From positions 42,711 to 106,710 of the forward strand of contig JAJSAM010000004.1 in assembly GCA_024274785.1 (NCBI GenBank): DNA of 64,000 nt, given 5' to 3'. Shown one piece after another: positions 12,803-23,482 of this stretch (position 1 is the stretch's first letter; each line of letters starts with the position of its first letter). The notes under the pieces were generated by a model that was given only the letters and a program-made list of their open reading frames with translations, was not told the origin of the DNA and made no database searches. A program made the position numbers and the translations under genes. Origin of the DNA: Planctomycetota bacterium. GTDB lineage: Bacteria; Planctomycetota; JAJSAM01.

Positions 12803-12893
12803 GGCATACCTCTCACGTCCCGGGCAAAATAACGGTGAAAAGGCCGGATCTTAGTGACCGGGCCACAACACGTCCAGGAATTCCCCGCGGGCT

Positions 12894-13412
12894 CTACTGG
12901 ATACGATTCAGGAGCAGGGTCATCCGCCGACCTTCCATCTTCGGCATCCGCTCCACCGAGGAAAGATCCTCGAGTTCCTGGGCAAACCGGATCAGGAGAT
13001 TACGGCCGAGATCGATGTGGGCCATCTCGCGCCCCCGGAACAGCAAGGTGACCTGCACCTTGTTACCCTGTTCGAGGAATCTCCGCGCCCGCGCCAGCTT
13101 CACATTGAAGTCGTGCTCGTCCGTCTTCGGACGCAACCGGATCCCCTTGATGCGGATCCGGTGCTGCTTCTCGCGGGCCTTTTGCTGCTTCTTGCGGTGC
13201 TCGTACTTGTACTTGCCGAAGTCCATCATGCGACAGACCGGCGGACGAGCCTCCGCAGCAACCTCCACCAGGTCCAGGCCGGCCAGACGCGCTCGCTCCC
13301 GCGCGTCATCCGTGGGGACCACACCAATCTGTTCGCCGTCCTCGCCGACCAGCCTGACTTCTGGAACCCGGATTTTCTCGTTCATCCGGGGCTCCTGATA
13401 ACCTTTGGACAT
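12894..13412 (-). CDS. infC: Translation initiation factor IF-3
   Basis: Binds the 30S subunit and checks initiator tRNA and start codon. 172 residues: N-terminal domain with RLVGEDGEQIGV and the linker MMDFGKYKYEHRKKQQKAR, C-terminal domain with KLARARRFLEQGNKVQVTLLFRGREM. The ATG at 13412 is chosen because AGGGAGG sits just upstream and it gives the normal length. The classical MNEKIR start is nine residues further in, and an upstream ATG would add 20 odd residues. Unlike E. coli, the start chosen is AUG and not AUU. Confidence 0.96.
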   Translation of the reverse strand: MSKGYQEPRMNEKIRVPEVRLVGEDGEQIGVVPTDDARERARLAGLDLVEVAAEARPPVCRMMDFGKYKYEHRKKQQKAREKQHRIRIKGIRLRPKTDEHDFNVKLARARRFLEQGNKVQVTLLFRGREMAHIDLGRNLLIRFAQELEDLSSVERMPKMEGRRMTLLLNRIQ

Positions 13413-13472
13413 GCACCTCCCTTTCCTTCGATCGAGGGTCACCGATTTCAGGCCACAGGCCACCTGCGGCAC

Positions 13473-15389
13473 CTACCGGCGCTCACTTATCTCCTGAGTA
13501 ACGCGGGCCGTGAACTCCGCGACCGAGGAGGACCCCAGGTCCCCGTCGGTTCGCTCCCGGACCGAAACGGTCCCGTCCTCCACCTCACGATCACCGAGTA
13601 CAAGCATGTACGGGATCTTCTCGAGGGTGGCCTCGCGAATCTTCTTTCCTATTTTCTCGTTTCTCACATCCAGCCGACAACGCAGCCCCGCCGAAACGAG
13701 CTGTTCCTTCACGCTTCCGGCGGCCTCGGCCTGGGCGTCCGTGATGTTCATCACCACGACCTGCACGGGCGAAAGCCATACCGGCAGCTTCCCGGCATGG
13801 TGCTCGAGCAATACCGCAATGAAACGCTCCAGAGACCCGAACACCGCGCGATGCACCATCACCGGCCGGTGACGGTCTCCGTCCGCGCCCACATACTCGA
13901 GATCGAACCGTTCCGGCATTGCGAAGTCTACCTGAATCGTACCGCACTGCCACCGGCGGTTCAGGGAGTCCTTCAGATGAAAGTCGATCTTGGGGCCGTA
14001 GAAAGCACCGTCTCCAGGGTTGATACGATACTCGCCCCCCCGGCGTTCGAGCGCCTCTTTCAGCGCGTCAGTCGCGTTCTCCCACATCTCGTCCGATCCG
14101 ATCGAACCGGTGAGGGGGCGCGTCGAGAGTTCTACCTCGTACTCCGGAAACGCGAAGTCCCGATAGGTCTTCAGCACGAAGTCCATGACCCCGACGATCT
14201 CGTCGCAGAGTTGCCCCGGGGTGCAGTAGATGTGCGCGTCATCGATGGCGAAACTGCGCACCCTGGTCAGGCCGCTGACAACCCCGGACATTTCGTTCCG
14301 GTGCACCTGCCCCGGTTCGGTCAGCCGCAGCGGAAGATCCCGGTACGACCGGACCCCGCTTCGGTAGATCAGGTTGTGCCCGGGACAGTTCATGGGTTTC
14401 AAGGCCCAGCGTCCCTCGTCGGTATCGACGAAGAACATGCTGTCCTTGTAGTGGTCGTAGTGCCCTGACCTCTTCCACAACTCTTCCGACATCACGATGG
14501 GGGTACGGACGATCTGGTACCCCCGCTCCTCGTGCCCCGCCCGGAAGTAATCGAGCAGATCCTGGTACAGAAGCGCCCCCTTCGCGTGCCAGAACACCAT
14601 TCCCGGCGCCTCGGGCTGAAAGGAGAAGAGGTCGAGTTCGGCGCCGAGCCGCCGGTGATCGCGCTTCTTCCGCTCGGCGAGCAGGGTCAGGTGCTTCTTC
14701 AGGTCCTTCTTGTCGAAGAAGGCGGTCCCGTACACGCGGTTCAGCACCGGATTCGAGGCGTCACCCTTCCAGTAGGCCGAGGAGGTTTTCAGGAGCTTGA
14801 ACGCCTTGATCTCACCGCTGCTCTTGACGTGGGGGCCCTCGCAGAGGTCCTGAAAATCGCCGATGCGGTAGAAGGAGACGCTGTCTCCGGGAATATCTTC
14901 AAGGTGCTGGACCTTCAGCACCTCCCCCATCCCGGAGAGAATGTCCCGGGCCTCGTCCCTGGTCGCTTCGTAGCGTTCAAAAGGGAGGTCGGCCCTGACG
15001 ATGCGCATCATCTCTTCTTCGATCGCCGCGAAGTCATCTTCCCGGAACACCTCTTCCAGGTCGAAGTCGTAGTAGAAGCCGTCCTCCACCGACGGGCCGA
15101 ATGCGAGCTTCACGCCGGGGCGAAGCCGCTGAACCGCCATCGCCATCAGGTGCGCCGCGGAGTGCCTGAGGACATCGAGCGCTTCAAAATCCCGTTTCGT
15201 GATGATAACCACGTCACACGCCTCGGCCAGAGCGTATCGCTGGTCGACGATCTCGCCGTTGACCTTACCGGCAACCACCGCCCGGCCGAGGCCGGGACCG
15301 ATCATCGACGCAATTTCGGCGATGCTGCTTCCCGCTTTGATTTCCCGTATGGAATCATCCGGGAGACGGATCTTGATCAACTCTGCCAT
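13473..15389 (-). CDS. thrS: Threonyl-tRNA synthetase
   Basis: Class II synthetase charging tRNA-Thr, 638 residues. N-terminal TGS domain (1-62), editing domain with HSAAHLMAMAV and CEGPHVKSSGE, catalytic core with motif 2 QVHRNEMSGVVSGLTRVRSF and motif 3 VMVHRAVFGSLERF, then the anticodon-binding domain (VVMNITDAQ onwards). The start is the ATG at 15389, where TGS homology begins; upstream in-frame codons do not look like protein. It is followed by infC after 60 bases, as in many bacteria, and preceded by a terminator, so it is probably first in the operon. Confidence 0.98.
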   Translation of the reverse strand: MAELIKIRLPDDSIREIKAGSSIAEIASMIGPGLGRAVVAGKVNGEIVDQRYALAEACDVVIITKRDFEALDVLRHSAAHLMAMAVQRLRPGVKLAFGPSVEDGFYYDFDLEEVFREDDFAAIEEEMMRIVRADLPFERYEATRDEARDILSGMGEVLKVQHLEDIPGDSVSFYRIGDFQDLCEGPHVKSSGEIKAFKLLKTSSAYWKGDASNPVLNRVYGTAFFDKKDLKKHLTLLAERKKRDHRRLGAELDLFSFQPEAPGMVFWHAKGALLYQDLLDYFRAGHEERGYQIVRTPIVMSEELWKRSGHYDHYKDSMFFVDTDEGRWALKPMNCPGHNLIYRSGVRSYRDLPLRLTEPGQVHRNEMSGVVSGLTRVRSFAIDDAHIYCTPGQLCDEIVGVMDFVLKTYRDFAFPEYEVELSTRPLTGSIGSDEMWENATDALKEALERRGGEYRINPGDGAFYGPKIDFHLKDSLNRRWQCGTIQVDFAMPERFDLEYVGADGDRHRPVMVHRAVFGSLERFIAVLLEHHAGKLPVWLSPVQVVVMNITDAQAEAAGSVKEQLVSAGLRCRLDVRNEKIGKKIREATLEKIPYMLVLGDREVEDGTVSVRERTDGDLGSSSVAEFTARVTQEISERR

Positions 15390-15489
15390 GCTGATTCTCG
15401 GCTCTCCATGGGCGACACCTCCCGCAGGAGGAAGCCGCCATACTACCAGCGGTTCAGGAATCTCAAACAAGCGCACAGGCCAAAAGGAG

Positions 15490-15521
15490 GGGGCCGCCAA
15501 CCGTCTTCGGCTGGCGGCCCC
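15490..15521 (-). terminator. Rho-independent terminator after the Ig-like lipoprotein gene
   Basis: Perfect 10-bp stem GGGGCCGCCA/TGGCGGCCCC with a 12-base loop, followed on the minus strand by CTCCTTTTGG. It separates the lipoprotein gene from thrS. Confidence 0.8.
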
Positions 15522-15569
15522 GCTTGGTTCCATCAGGCGAATTCCCGGTACGGGTTTCCGCCCCGTCGA

Positions 15570-17561
15570 CTAGTTTACCGTGAAGAAGATGAACGGGATG
15601 ACCATTTCATCGATCGTCGGAATCTGCTTGGTCTGGCCGTTGCCCTTGAACACCGCCAGGAACCGGACGAACTGGTACCCGGAAACATCCTCGAGTTTTG
15701 CCTCCCAGTCCGATGAATTGCCCACATCCGGCTTCCCACCGCTCAAGGGGAGTTCCGGCGCTCCCTGGAAGGTCAGGGTCGTCTGCGTACCGGAAGGCTG
15801 CGCACTCAGCGCGGGGAAGAGGACCACCTCGAGGTACTGTGGAGTGGTCAGGCCCGAGTCATACCAGAGCGAACGCGCTTCCGACTGGTCGATCAGGTAC
15901 GCAAACCGGATGTCGTAGGCGAAGTTCGCCGTGCGAACCGGGCCGTAGGTCGCGCCCAGGGCCACGGTATGCGCAGTCCGGGTGGCGCCACCGCCGTTGT
16001 TTTCGAGCCACTCCGCATAGCCGCGGATCGCGGTCCCGCCGGTAAACCCACCGCCGCTCGAACCCGTGTGCACGATCTCCAGGATCAGGTTGGAGGTTCC
16101 GTCGTAGGCGAAGTTCGTGGTGAACTTGGGTCCGGCCTGGAATGTGAACGTTCCGAGCGGGATCTGATAGGTCACGCCATTGACGCAGCGCGTCGGTGTG
16201 CTCGAATAGTTGGCGGAGAAATTGGTCCCCAGGCTTCCGCTCGTGGTGTGCCCCAGGTAGATCGAAGTGTTCTGGCAGGTCGTCGCGAACCGGGTCGCGT
16301 ACTTCATCCAGTCAAAGCCAGTGATTGTCCGGGAACTGCCGCCGACCTCCGTGGAGAAGTAGAGAGCCTGGAACTGTGCCGCCACGTTGCCCACCGCCCA
16401 CGGCTCGAGCGTGACGAAACCGTTGTTGGTGACCGGAACCACGCTGCCGGAGGTGAACGTTCCGGCGAGCAGGCCGGGAGCGCCACTGTCATTCCAGAGT
16501 GCCGGGGCCGACTTCGCGACGAAAGACGAGTCCTGGAAGAGTTGGTTGGTGAACTCCTCCTTGATGCTGCCGAAGTCGGGCTGCGTCGGGTCGTACCTCG
16601 TGCGAAACTTGAACTTGATCTCCCGCGGGGTCGGGTTTCCGGAGAGGTTCTCGACCTCCCGGCTCACCGTGACCTGGATCTCGTATCCGTCCTGCTGCGG
16701 ATCCAGCGGATCGGTGCCGCCATTGGTGGAGTCGACGCCCTTTCCGTAACCGAAGACCGGGCGGAAGATGACGCGCGTGAGGTCGGTGCTGTACCGCAGG
16801 GTGCCGAGCGGTACCGAACCGTCGAAGGTGTTCTGCACGATGAAAGTATCACCGAGAACAAACGTGTCACGCTTCATCGGCTGGTCGAAGGCCACGACGA
16901 TGTCCGCTTTCGCGTCCACCTGCACGGCGTTAGGCAGCGGCGAGGAGAGGTACTCCTGCCACCGGGGCTGGATTCCCGTGTCCACGTAGTCCGCGCCGGT
17001 CTCGAAGCTCGCAGTGTACTCGGTGACGATGCCGTCGCCGACGAGGTTCCGGACATAGTTGTTGGCGGTGAGGACCGAGGGGATGAGCACCTGGTAGACC
17101 GCCAGACGGTCGAGGCCCTCCGGGTTGTCCGCAACCGTTCCGGCCACAGTGTAGGTCGGGTTGAAGATCACCTGATTGTAAACCTGGGTGCCATTGTCGG
17201 GGTCGATCGGATGATAGTAGATCCCCTGGGCCTTCTCGAACAACCCGCCACCGGTCGGGATGCCGACCCGGATCGTCCGATCGTTGACGGAATCGATGTC
17301 AACCATCGTGTTGAAAGTGAACAGGAGACGGGCATCGCGGAGCACGTTGGTGCTGTCCGGTCCGCCAATCGGCACCAGTACCCCGTTCGGGCGCTCCTCC
17401 ACGATCAGGAAGGTCAGGACCGCAAGATCCTGATCGATGATGCTGCCGCCCCGGCCACCGGAACCACCACCGCCTGCGCCCCCGCAGCCGACAAACCCGA
17501 CGCCCAACGCCAGCACAATCGCGAGTCCGACGAAACCTCGCAGGTTGGACACTCGCCTCAT
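15570..17561 (-). CDS. Large secreted lipoprotein with Ig-like repeats
   Basis: 663 residues. A signal peptide ends at GVGFVGC (lipidated Cys26), followed by a Gly-rich linker. The body is beta-rich and resembles bacterial Ig-like (Big_5/SbsA-type) units: segments such as LLFTFNTMVDIDSVNDRTIR and IVVAFDQPMKRDTFVL are typical of that family, at about residues 70-160 and 190-320. The C-terminal half is Thr/Ser/Gly-rich and unlike anything I recognise. The ATG at 17561 has GGGAGGA upstream and the promoter lies about 80 bases before it. Likely a surface or stalk/matrix protein, probably monocistronic. Confidence 0.75.
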   Translation of the reverse strand: MRRVSNLRGFVGLAIVLALGVGFVGCGGAGGGGSGGRGGSIIDQDLAVLTFLIVEERPNGVLVPIGGPDSTNVLRDARLLFTFNTMVDIDSVNDRTIRVGIPTGGGLFEKAQGIYYHPIDPDNGTQVYNQVIFNPTYTVAGTVADNPEGLDRLAVYQVLIPSVLTANNYVRNLVGDGIVTEYTASFETGADYVDTGIQPRWQEYLSSPLPNAVQVDAKADIVVAFDQPMKRDTFVLGDTFIVQNTFDGSVPLGTLRYSTDLTRVIFRPVFGYGKGVDSTNGGTDPLDPQQDGYEIQVTVSREVENLSGNPTPREIKFKFRTRYDPTQPDFGSIKEEFTNQLFQDSSFVAKSAPALWNDSGAPGLLAGTFTSGSVVPVTNNGFVTLEPWAVGNVAAQFQALYFSTEVGGSSRTITGFDWMKYATRFATTCQNTSIYLGHTTSGSLGTNFSANYSSTPTRCVNGVTYQIPLGTFTFQAGPKFTTNFAYDGTSNLILEIVHTGSSGGGFTGGTAIRGYAEWLENNGGGATRTAHTVALGATYGPVRTANFAYDIRFAYLIDQSEARSLWYDSGLTTPQYLEVVLFPALSAQPSGTQTTLTFQGAPELPLSGGKPDVGNSSDWEAKLEDVSGYQFVRFLAVFKGNGQTKQIPTIDEMVIPFIFFTVN

Positions 17562-17639
17562 TTCGTCCTCCCAAGACAGCTTGACGATCGGTACAACCCG
17601 ACCCCGCCTGCGCGGAGCCCAAAATGCCCGATCAGGAAG

Positions 17640-17667
17640 TCTATAAACATTCACCTGCACCTGTCAA
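17640..17667 (-). promoter_or_regulatory. Sigma70-type promoter for the Ig-like lipoprotein
   Basis: TTGACA, 16-base spacer, TATAGA on the minus strand, one of the two best consensus promoters in the window. Predicted transcription start near 17632, giving a leader of about 70 bases. The 297-base gap 17562-17858 holds no supported gene. Confidence 0.7.
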
Positions 17668-17858
17668 TGCAATCGGCAGCACTGCTCCACCTCCGCAGGC
17701 GGCCGTTTGCGGCTCACGGAGGCTGCTTTCGTCATTCCGCAAACTTCATACCAACTTCAGCACCCCGGCCGGATCCCCATTCTTACGGCTCCCGCACCCC
17801 TGCTCCTGAGATTCCGGGCACCCAGAGCGTGCGAAAGCGCTCGATCGTCGTGCGGAAG

Positions 17859-19625
17859 TCACCGAACGGGTCGAATGCCGAGATCCCCGAGCTGGTCCTC
17901 CGAAACAGGTGCCGGAGCACCGGTCAGGGGGCAGGCCGCCGAGGTGGTCTTCGGGAACGCGATCACCTCCCGCAGCGAGGTAACCCCGGCCAGTTGGGCC
18001 ACCAACCGGTCGAGCCCGACAGCGAATCCGCCGTGAGGCGGAGCACCATACTTCAGGGCCTGAAGCAGAAATCCGAATTTGGCGTCGGCGTCCTCCTCGC
18101 TGATCGCGAGGGCATCGAACACGCGTCGCTGGGTCTTTTCCTGGTGGATCCGGATCGAGCCGCCGCCGAGTTCCACTCCGTTGACCACCAGGTCGTAGGC
18201 GCGGGCCCGTACCGCGGCTGGATCGGTTTCGAGCATGTCCAGGTCCTCCGCCATCGGAGAAGTGAAGGGATGGTGAAGCGCGTCGAAGCGCTGCTCGTCC
18301 TCATTCCACTCGAAGAGAGGCCAGTCCACCACGAAGAGCGGACACCAGGCCTCCCGGTCGATCAGATCGAGCACCCGCCCCACCTCGAGACGCACCGCAC
18401 CGAGGGCCTGCGCGACGACGCGCTCCTGGTCGGCGGCGGCCAGCAGGAGGTCCCCCGCCTGTGCACCCAGCCTCCCCTTCAGTGCCTCGTTTTCCGGCTC
18501 ACCGAGGAACTTGGCGGCGGGCCCGCCAAGAGCGAGGTCATCCCCCACCTTCAACCAGACGAGTCCCTTGCCGCCGTTCTCCCGGGCCACGTCTTCGAGT
18601 CCGGAGAGCTGCTTCCGGGAGAGGGTGGCGCCACCGGGCACCCGCAACGCCCGGATCCTCCCGCCCGCCTGCGCCGTTGCGCTGAACGCCCGGAAGCCGG
18701 AGTCGGCGAGGCTCTCGGTCAGGTCGCTGATCTCGAGCCCGAAACGGAGGTCGGGCCGGTCGGTGCCGTACGTGGCCATGGCTTCGGCGTAGGACATCCG
18801 CAAAAACGGCGTGGCCGCCTCGTGGTCACGGAACTCACGGAGCAGGAGAACGGTCAGGTCCTCGAGGATCTGCAGGACGTCTTCCTCGGTGACGAAGGCC
18901 ATCTCGAGGTCGAGCTGCGTGAACTCCGGCTGGCGGTCCGCGCGCAGGTCCTCGTCCCTGAAACACCGGGCAATCTGGTAATAGCGATCGATCCCGGCGA
19001 CCATCAGCAGCTGCTTGAACAGCTGAGGCGACTGCGGCAGCGCGTAGTACGCCCCCTTCCGCTCGCGGCTCGGCACCAGGTAGTCCCGGGCGCCCTCCGG
19101 CGTCGACTTCGTGAGAATCGGCGTTTCAACGTCGAGGAAGCCCTGCTCATCCAGCCAGTGCCGGATGCGCGAGGTCACCTGGTGCCGGAGCACCATCAGC
19201 GCGGTCATCTTCTTCCGCCGCAGGTCCAGGTAGCGGTACCGCATGCGCAACTCGTCGGAGAGTTCGCCATCGGCCTCCAACTCGAAAGGCGGCGTCTCCG
19301 CGGTGCCGAGCACCTCGAGTTCGTCCACCAGGAGCTCGACGTCTCCGGTGGGCATCTTCCTGTTCCGCAGGCCCTCCGGGCGCGCGCTGACCTCGCCGGA
19401 CACCCGGATGCAGGTCTCGAGCGGTAGTTCCGAGCCGCGCTCCATCACCAGCGCATCCTCGCCTTCGCCGCGCCGGAGGACGCACTGCATGAGGCCGTAG
19501 CGGTCACGCAGGTCGACGAAGATCGTCCCCTTGTGGTCGCGGCGGGAGGCGACCCAGCCGCACAGGAAGGCCCGCTCCCCGACGTTTTCGAACCGCAACT
19601 CACCGGCGGTATGTGTTCTCAGCAT
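17859..19625 (-). CDS. aspS: Aspartyl-tRNA synthetase (bacterial type)
   Basis: Class II synthetase, 588 residues. OB-fold anticodon domain (1-110), motif 1 region [20 protein letters not shown], motif 2 [20 protein letters not shown], the bacterial GAD insert (about 290-400) and motif 3 [15 protein letters not shown]. The C-terminus [20 protein letters not shown] is typical. Whether it also charges tRNA-Asn (non-discriminating form, with GatCAB) cannot be judged here because no asnS or gat gene is in view. Divergent from hslV. No clear ribosome-binding site before ATG. Confidence 0.97.
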   Translation of the reverse strand: MLRTHTAGELRFENVGERAFLCGWVASRRDHKGTIFVDLRDRYGLMQCVLRRGEGEDALVMERGSELPLETCIRVSGEVSARPEGLRNRKMPTGDVELLVDELEVLGTAETPPFELEADGELSDELRMRYRYLDLRRKKMTALMVLRHQVTSRIRHWLDEQGFLDVETPILTKSTPEGARDYLVPSRERKGAYYALPQSPQLFKQLLMVAGIDRYYQIARCFRDEDLRADRQPEFTQLDLEMAFVTEEDVLQILEDLTVLLLREFRDHEAATPFLRMSYAEAMATYGTDRPDLRFGLEISDLTESLADSGFRAFSATAQAGGRIRALRVPGGATLSRKQLSGLEDVARENGGKGLVWLKVGDDLALGGPAAKFLGEPENEALKGRLGAQAGDLLLAAADQERVVAQALGAVRLEVGRVLDLIDREAWCPLFVVDWPLFEWNEDEQRFDALHHPFTSPMAEDLDMLETDPAAVRARAYDLVVNGVELGGGSIRIHQEKTQRRVFDALAISEEDADAKFGFLLQALKYGAPPHGGFAVGLDRLVAQLAGVTSLREVIAFPKTTSAACPLTGAPAPVSEDQLGDLGIRPVR

Positions 19626-19724
19626 TTTTCACCTGCCAGATACCCGTCGTCCCCTCCCCCACATGGCATACCGCACCGATCCGCAATAGTTCAGCAAGTT
19701 CCCGCGGCAGGCCGCCGGGACCTG

Positions 19725-19753
19725 TTGGGGACCGCAGGAGCCGGTGCTATCCT
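19725..19753 (+). promoter_or_regulatory. Promoter predicted to give a leaderless hslV mRNA
   Basis: TTGGGG, 17-base spacer, TATCCT. The -10 ends 7 bases before the hslV ATG, so transcription would start at or next to the A of the start codon. No Shine-Dalgarno sequence precedes the ATG, which agrees. Confidence 0.45.
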
Positions 19754-19759
19754 GCCCGC

Positions 19760-20289
19760 ATGAAGGCCAGAGCAACGACTATCCTGACCGTGCGCCGCGA
19801 TGACCAGGTGGCCATGGCCGGGGACGGACAGGTCACCCTCGGCGACGTCGTCATGAAGCACGGCGCACGAAAGATCCGGCGGCTCGACGAAGGGCGCGTG
19901 CTCGCGGGTTTCGCGGGTGCCGCGGCGGACGCGTTCGCCCTGATCGAGCGTTTCGAGGGGAAACTCAAGGAGCACTCCGGGGACCTGGCCCGGGCGGCGG
20001 TGGAACTGGCCCGGGACTGGCGCACCGATCGCGTGCTCCGGCGACTCGAGGCGATCATCGTCGTAGCCGACGCGAAGCGCAGCCTGCTGGTATCCGGCTC
20101 CGGCGACGTGATCGAGCCGGATGACGGCGTCCTCGGCATCGGCTCCGGAGGCTCGTACGCCACCGCTGCGGCCCGGGCTCTCATGGGCCACACCGAGCTT
20201 CCCGCAAGCGAGATCGCGAGAACCGCCCTCGAAATCGCCGCCGACATCTGCATCCACACCAACCGCGAGATCCACGTGGAGACCCTGCC

Positions 20290-20293
<4 letters not shown>
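19760..20293 (+). CDS. hslV: ATP-dependent protease subunit HslV
   Basis: Peptidase of the HslUV (ClpQY) protease; forms two stacked hexamers. 177 residues, N-terminal threonine nucleophile family. MKARA is a short propeptide, so the catalytic residue would be Thr6 (ATTILTVRR). Conserved [19 protein letters not shown] and the core LARDWRTDR are present. The stop overlaps the hslU start (GTGA). The start is fixed by the conserved propeptide length; an upstream extension of the frame does not resemble the family. Confidence 0.97.
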
Positions 20294-21633
<1,340 letters not shown>

Positions 21634-21672
21634 AAAACCGTCCCGACCCTGTGCGCCCCCCTCACCCCCCCA

Positions 21673-23412
21673 CTACGCCGGGCAGCTTTCTGCAAGGTCA
21701 TCCCAAACAGCCCGCGACTTCTGCAAAGCCCCCGTCAGGAGACCAAGGGCTCGGTCCTGGTCCTTCGCACTGGCGTGGACCTCGACCCGGCCCTCCTCGG
21801 TCCGCACGATCTGGAAGTCGAAGTCGTCGCCGGACCCGGCCGCGGAGACGAGGTAGAGCCCCAGCCCAGTCGTGACTTCACTGACGACGTAATCGTCCCG
21901 CTCCCGGATGACCCCGATGATCCCGGAGATGATCGTCACCAGGCGCTGCGGCTTGAACTCCCGACTCTGCCAGACGACCTCGCGATGGGGCTCCGCGGGT
22001 TCAGTCACGCCCTTGATGCCGGGACCGCCTTCGAAGAGTTTCACCAGGATCGGCGGTGCCAGGACCGTGGTGATCAGCGTCATCATGATGGCGACGCCGA
22101 ACATGTCACTCTGAATCACCTGCTTGGTCAGGCCAACGCCCGCCACGATCAGAGCCACTTCACCCCGCGGCAGCATACCGAAGCCGACGCGAAGGGCGCC
22201 CTTCATGTTGAATCGGACCAGGAAGGTCGGCAGCCCGCAGCCCACCACCTTCGCGACCACCGCCACGAGCGAGAAGACCAGACCGAAGACGAGCGCGCCC
22301 TGCATGGCCTTGAAATCCACGAGCATGCCCATGGTGCAAAAGAACACCGGCACGATGATGTTGTAGAAGGGCCTGAGCTGGCGATCGAGGTAGTGGGCGA
22401 GTTCCTGTTCCTTCGCCAGGGCCAGACCGGTGACGTAGGCGCCGATGATCATGGCCAGGCCGGCGGACTCCATGATACCGGCGAGCAGCAACGCGATACC
22501 GAAGGCGACTCCGGGAATGACACCGGGCCCCTTGAAGAAGTTGAAGGTCTTGTGCAGCGGCTTCGCGAGCAGGATCATCAGCACGCTCACGACGGTAAAG
22601 ATCCCGAAAGCCTTGAGGGCCACGGTGAGCGGGCTGGACTCCGCGCCACCGGGACTGTTGAGCCCCACCACCACGGCCAGGACGATGATCCCGAGGACGT
22701 CGTCGATAACCGCGCCCGAGAGGATCGTCACGCCTTCCGGAGTATCGAGTTTGCCCTTCTCGGAGAGGACTCGAGCCGTGATGCCGACGGATGTGGCCAC
22801 GCTGATCGTCCCCATGAACATCGGAACGCCATCCGTAAAGACCCATTCCGGGTGACCGAGGGCGTTGCCGAACCAGACCGTCAGGAGATCGCCCGTGACG
22901 AACGCGCCGAGCACGCCGCCGATCCCCACCAGCCCCCCGGGACCGGCGTACTTCATGAATTGCCGGAAGTCGGTCTCCAGGCCGGCGAGGAAGAGCAGGA
23001 GGATCGAAGCCAGGGTCGAGACCCCGTAGATGATCTCCGAAACCGGAATGATCACCGTGCCGTCCGCAAGCACCTGGCCGGCCTGCGAAAGCGGGAACAG
23101 CGCCCCGATCACCGGCAGAGGCAGCGCGCCGAGGGCGTACGGACCGATCAGGAGACCGGCGGCGAGTTCACCGAGCACCGCGGGCATCCGGAAGACGCGG
23201 TCGAAGAGTTCACCGACCAGCTTCGCGGCAATGATGATCACGCCGAGCTGAAACGCGAGCAGCATCATCGTGTGGGTGATGCTGTGTTCCCCGCCGGTGG
23301 CCGTCACGGCCTGGCCGGCGGGAGATGCGCCTTCCGAGGCGAACATGTCCGGCGCTCCGAAAATCAACATAACCAGACACACAACGACAGCCGTCCGCAA
23401 GATGCTTCGCAT
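21673..23412 (-). CDS. CPA2-family cation/proton antiporter
   Basis: Predicted inner-membrane Na+(K+)/H+ antiporter, 579 residues. It begins with a signal-peptide-like helix (cleavage possible after MFA). About 12 transmembrane segments follow, with the family motifs GELAAGLLIGPYALG, FLAGLETDFRQF, GISVATS-like TISVATSVG, SGAVIDDVLGIIVLAVVVG (the DD/ND ion site) and GMLPRGEVALIVAG. The C-terminal 100 residues are cytoplasmic and do not show a TrkA-N/RCK Rossmann motif, unlike KefB/C. GAGGAA precedes the ATG. The ion specificity cannot be read from the sequence. Confidence 0.9.
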   Translation of the reverse strand: MRSILRTAVVVCLVMLIFGAPDMFASEGASPAGQAVTATGGEHSITHTMMLLAFQLGVIIIAAKLVGELFDRVFRMPAVLGELAAGLLIGPYALGALPLPVIGALFPLSQAGQVLADGTVIIPVSEIIYGVSTLASILLLFLAGLETDFRQFMKYAGPGGLVGIGGVLGAFVTGDLLTVWFGNALGHPEWVFTDGVPMFMGTISVATSVGITARVLSEKGKLDTPEGVTILSGAVIDDVLGIIVLAVVVGLNSPGGAESSPLTVALKAFGIFTVVSVLMILLAKPLHKTFNFFKGPGVIPGVAFGIALLLAGIMESAGLAMIIGAYVTGLALAKEQELAHYLDRQLRPFYNIIVPVFFCTMGMLVDFKAMQGALVFGLVFSLVAVVAKVVGCGLPTFLVRFNMKGALRVGFGMLPRGEVALIVAGVGLTKQVIQSDMFGVAIMMTLITTVLAPPILVKLFEGGPGIKGVTEPAEPHREVVWQSREFKPQRLVTIISGIIGVIRERDDYVVSEVTTGLGLYLVSAAGSGDDFDFQIVRTEEGRVEVHASAKDQDRALGLLTGALQKSRAVWDDLAESCPA

Positions 23413-23482
23413 GGTATTCCTCGTCTTCAGAATCCCCGTGGACGGATCTTACGAACAAGAGTGGGCGATCCTAAGGAATGCA

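Noticed and set aside
17783..17920. A GTG-started 45-codon minus-strand frame overlapping the end of aspS, with protein-like text ([18 protein letters not shown]).
   Set aside because: No ribosome-binding site, mostly downstream of a normal aspS end, and no recognisable homology. It could be a remnant but the evidence is too thin.
15969..19427. An 1152-codon plus-strand frame across the Ig-like lipoprotein and aspS.
   Set aside because: It crosses two clear minus-strand genes and has antisense composition (Arg, His, Glu, Gly-rich).
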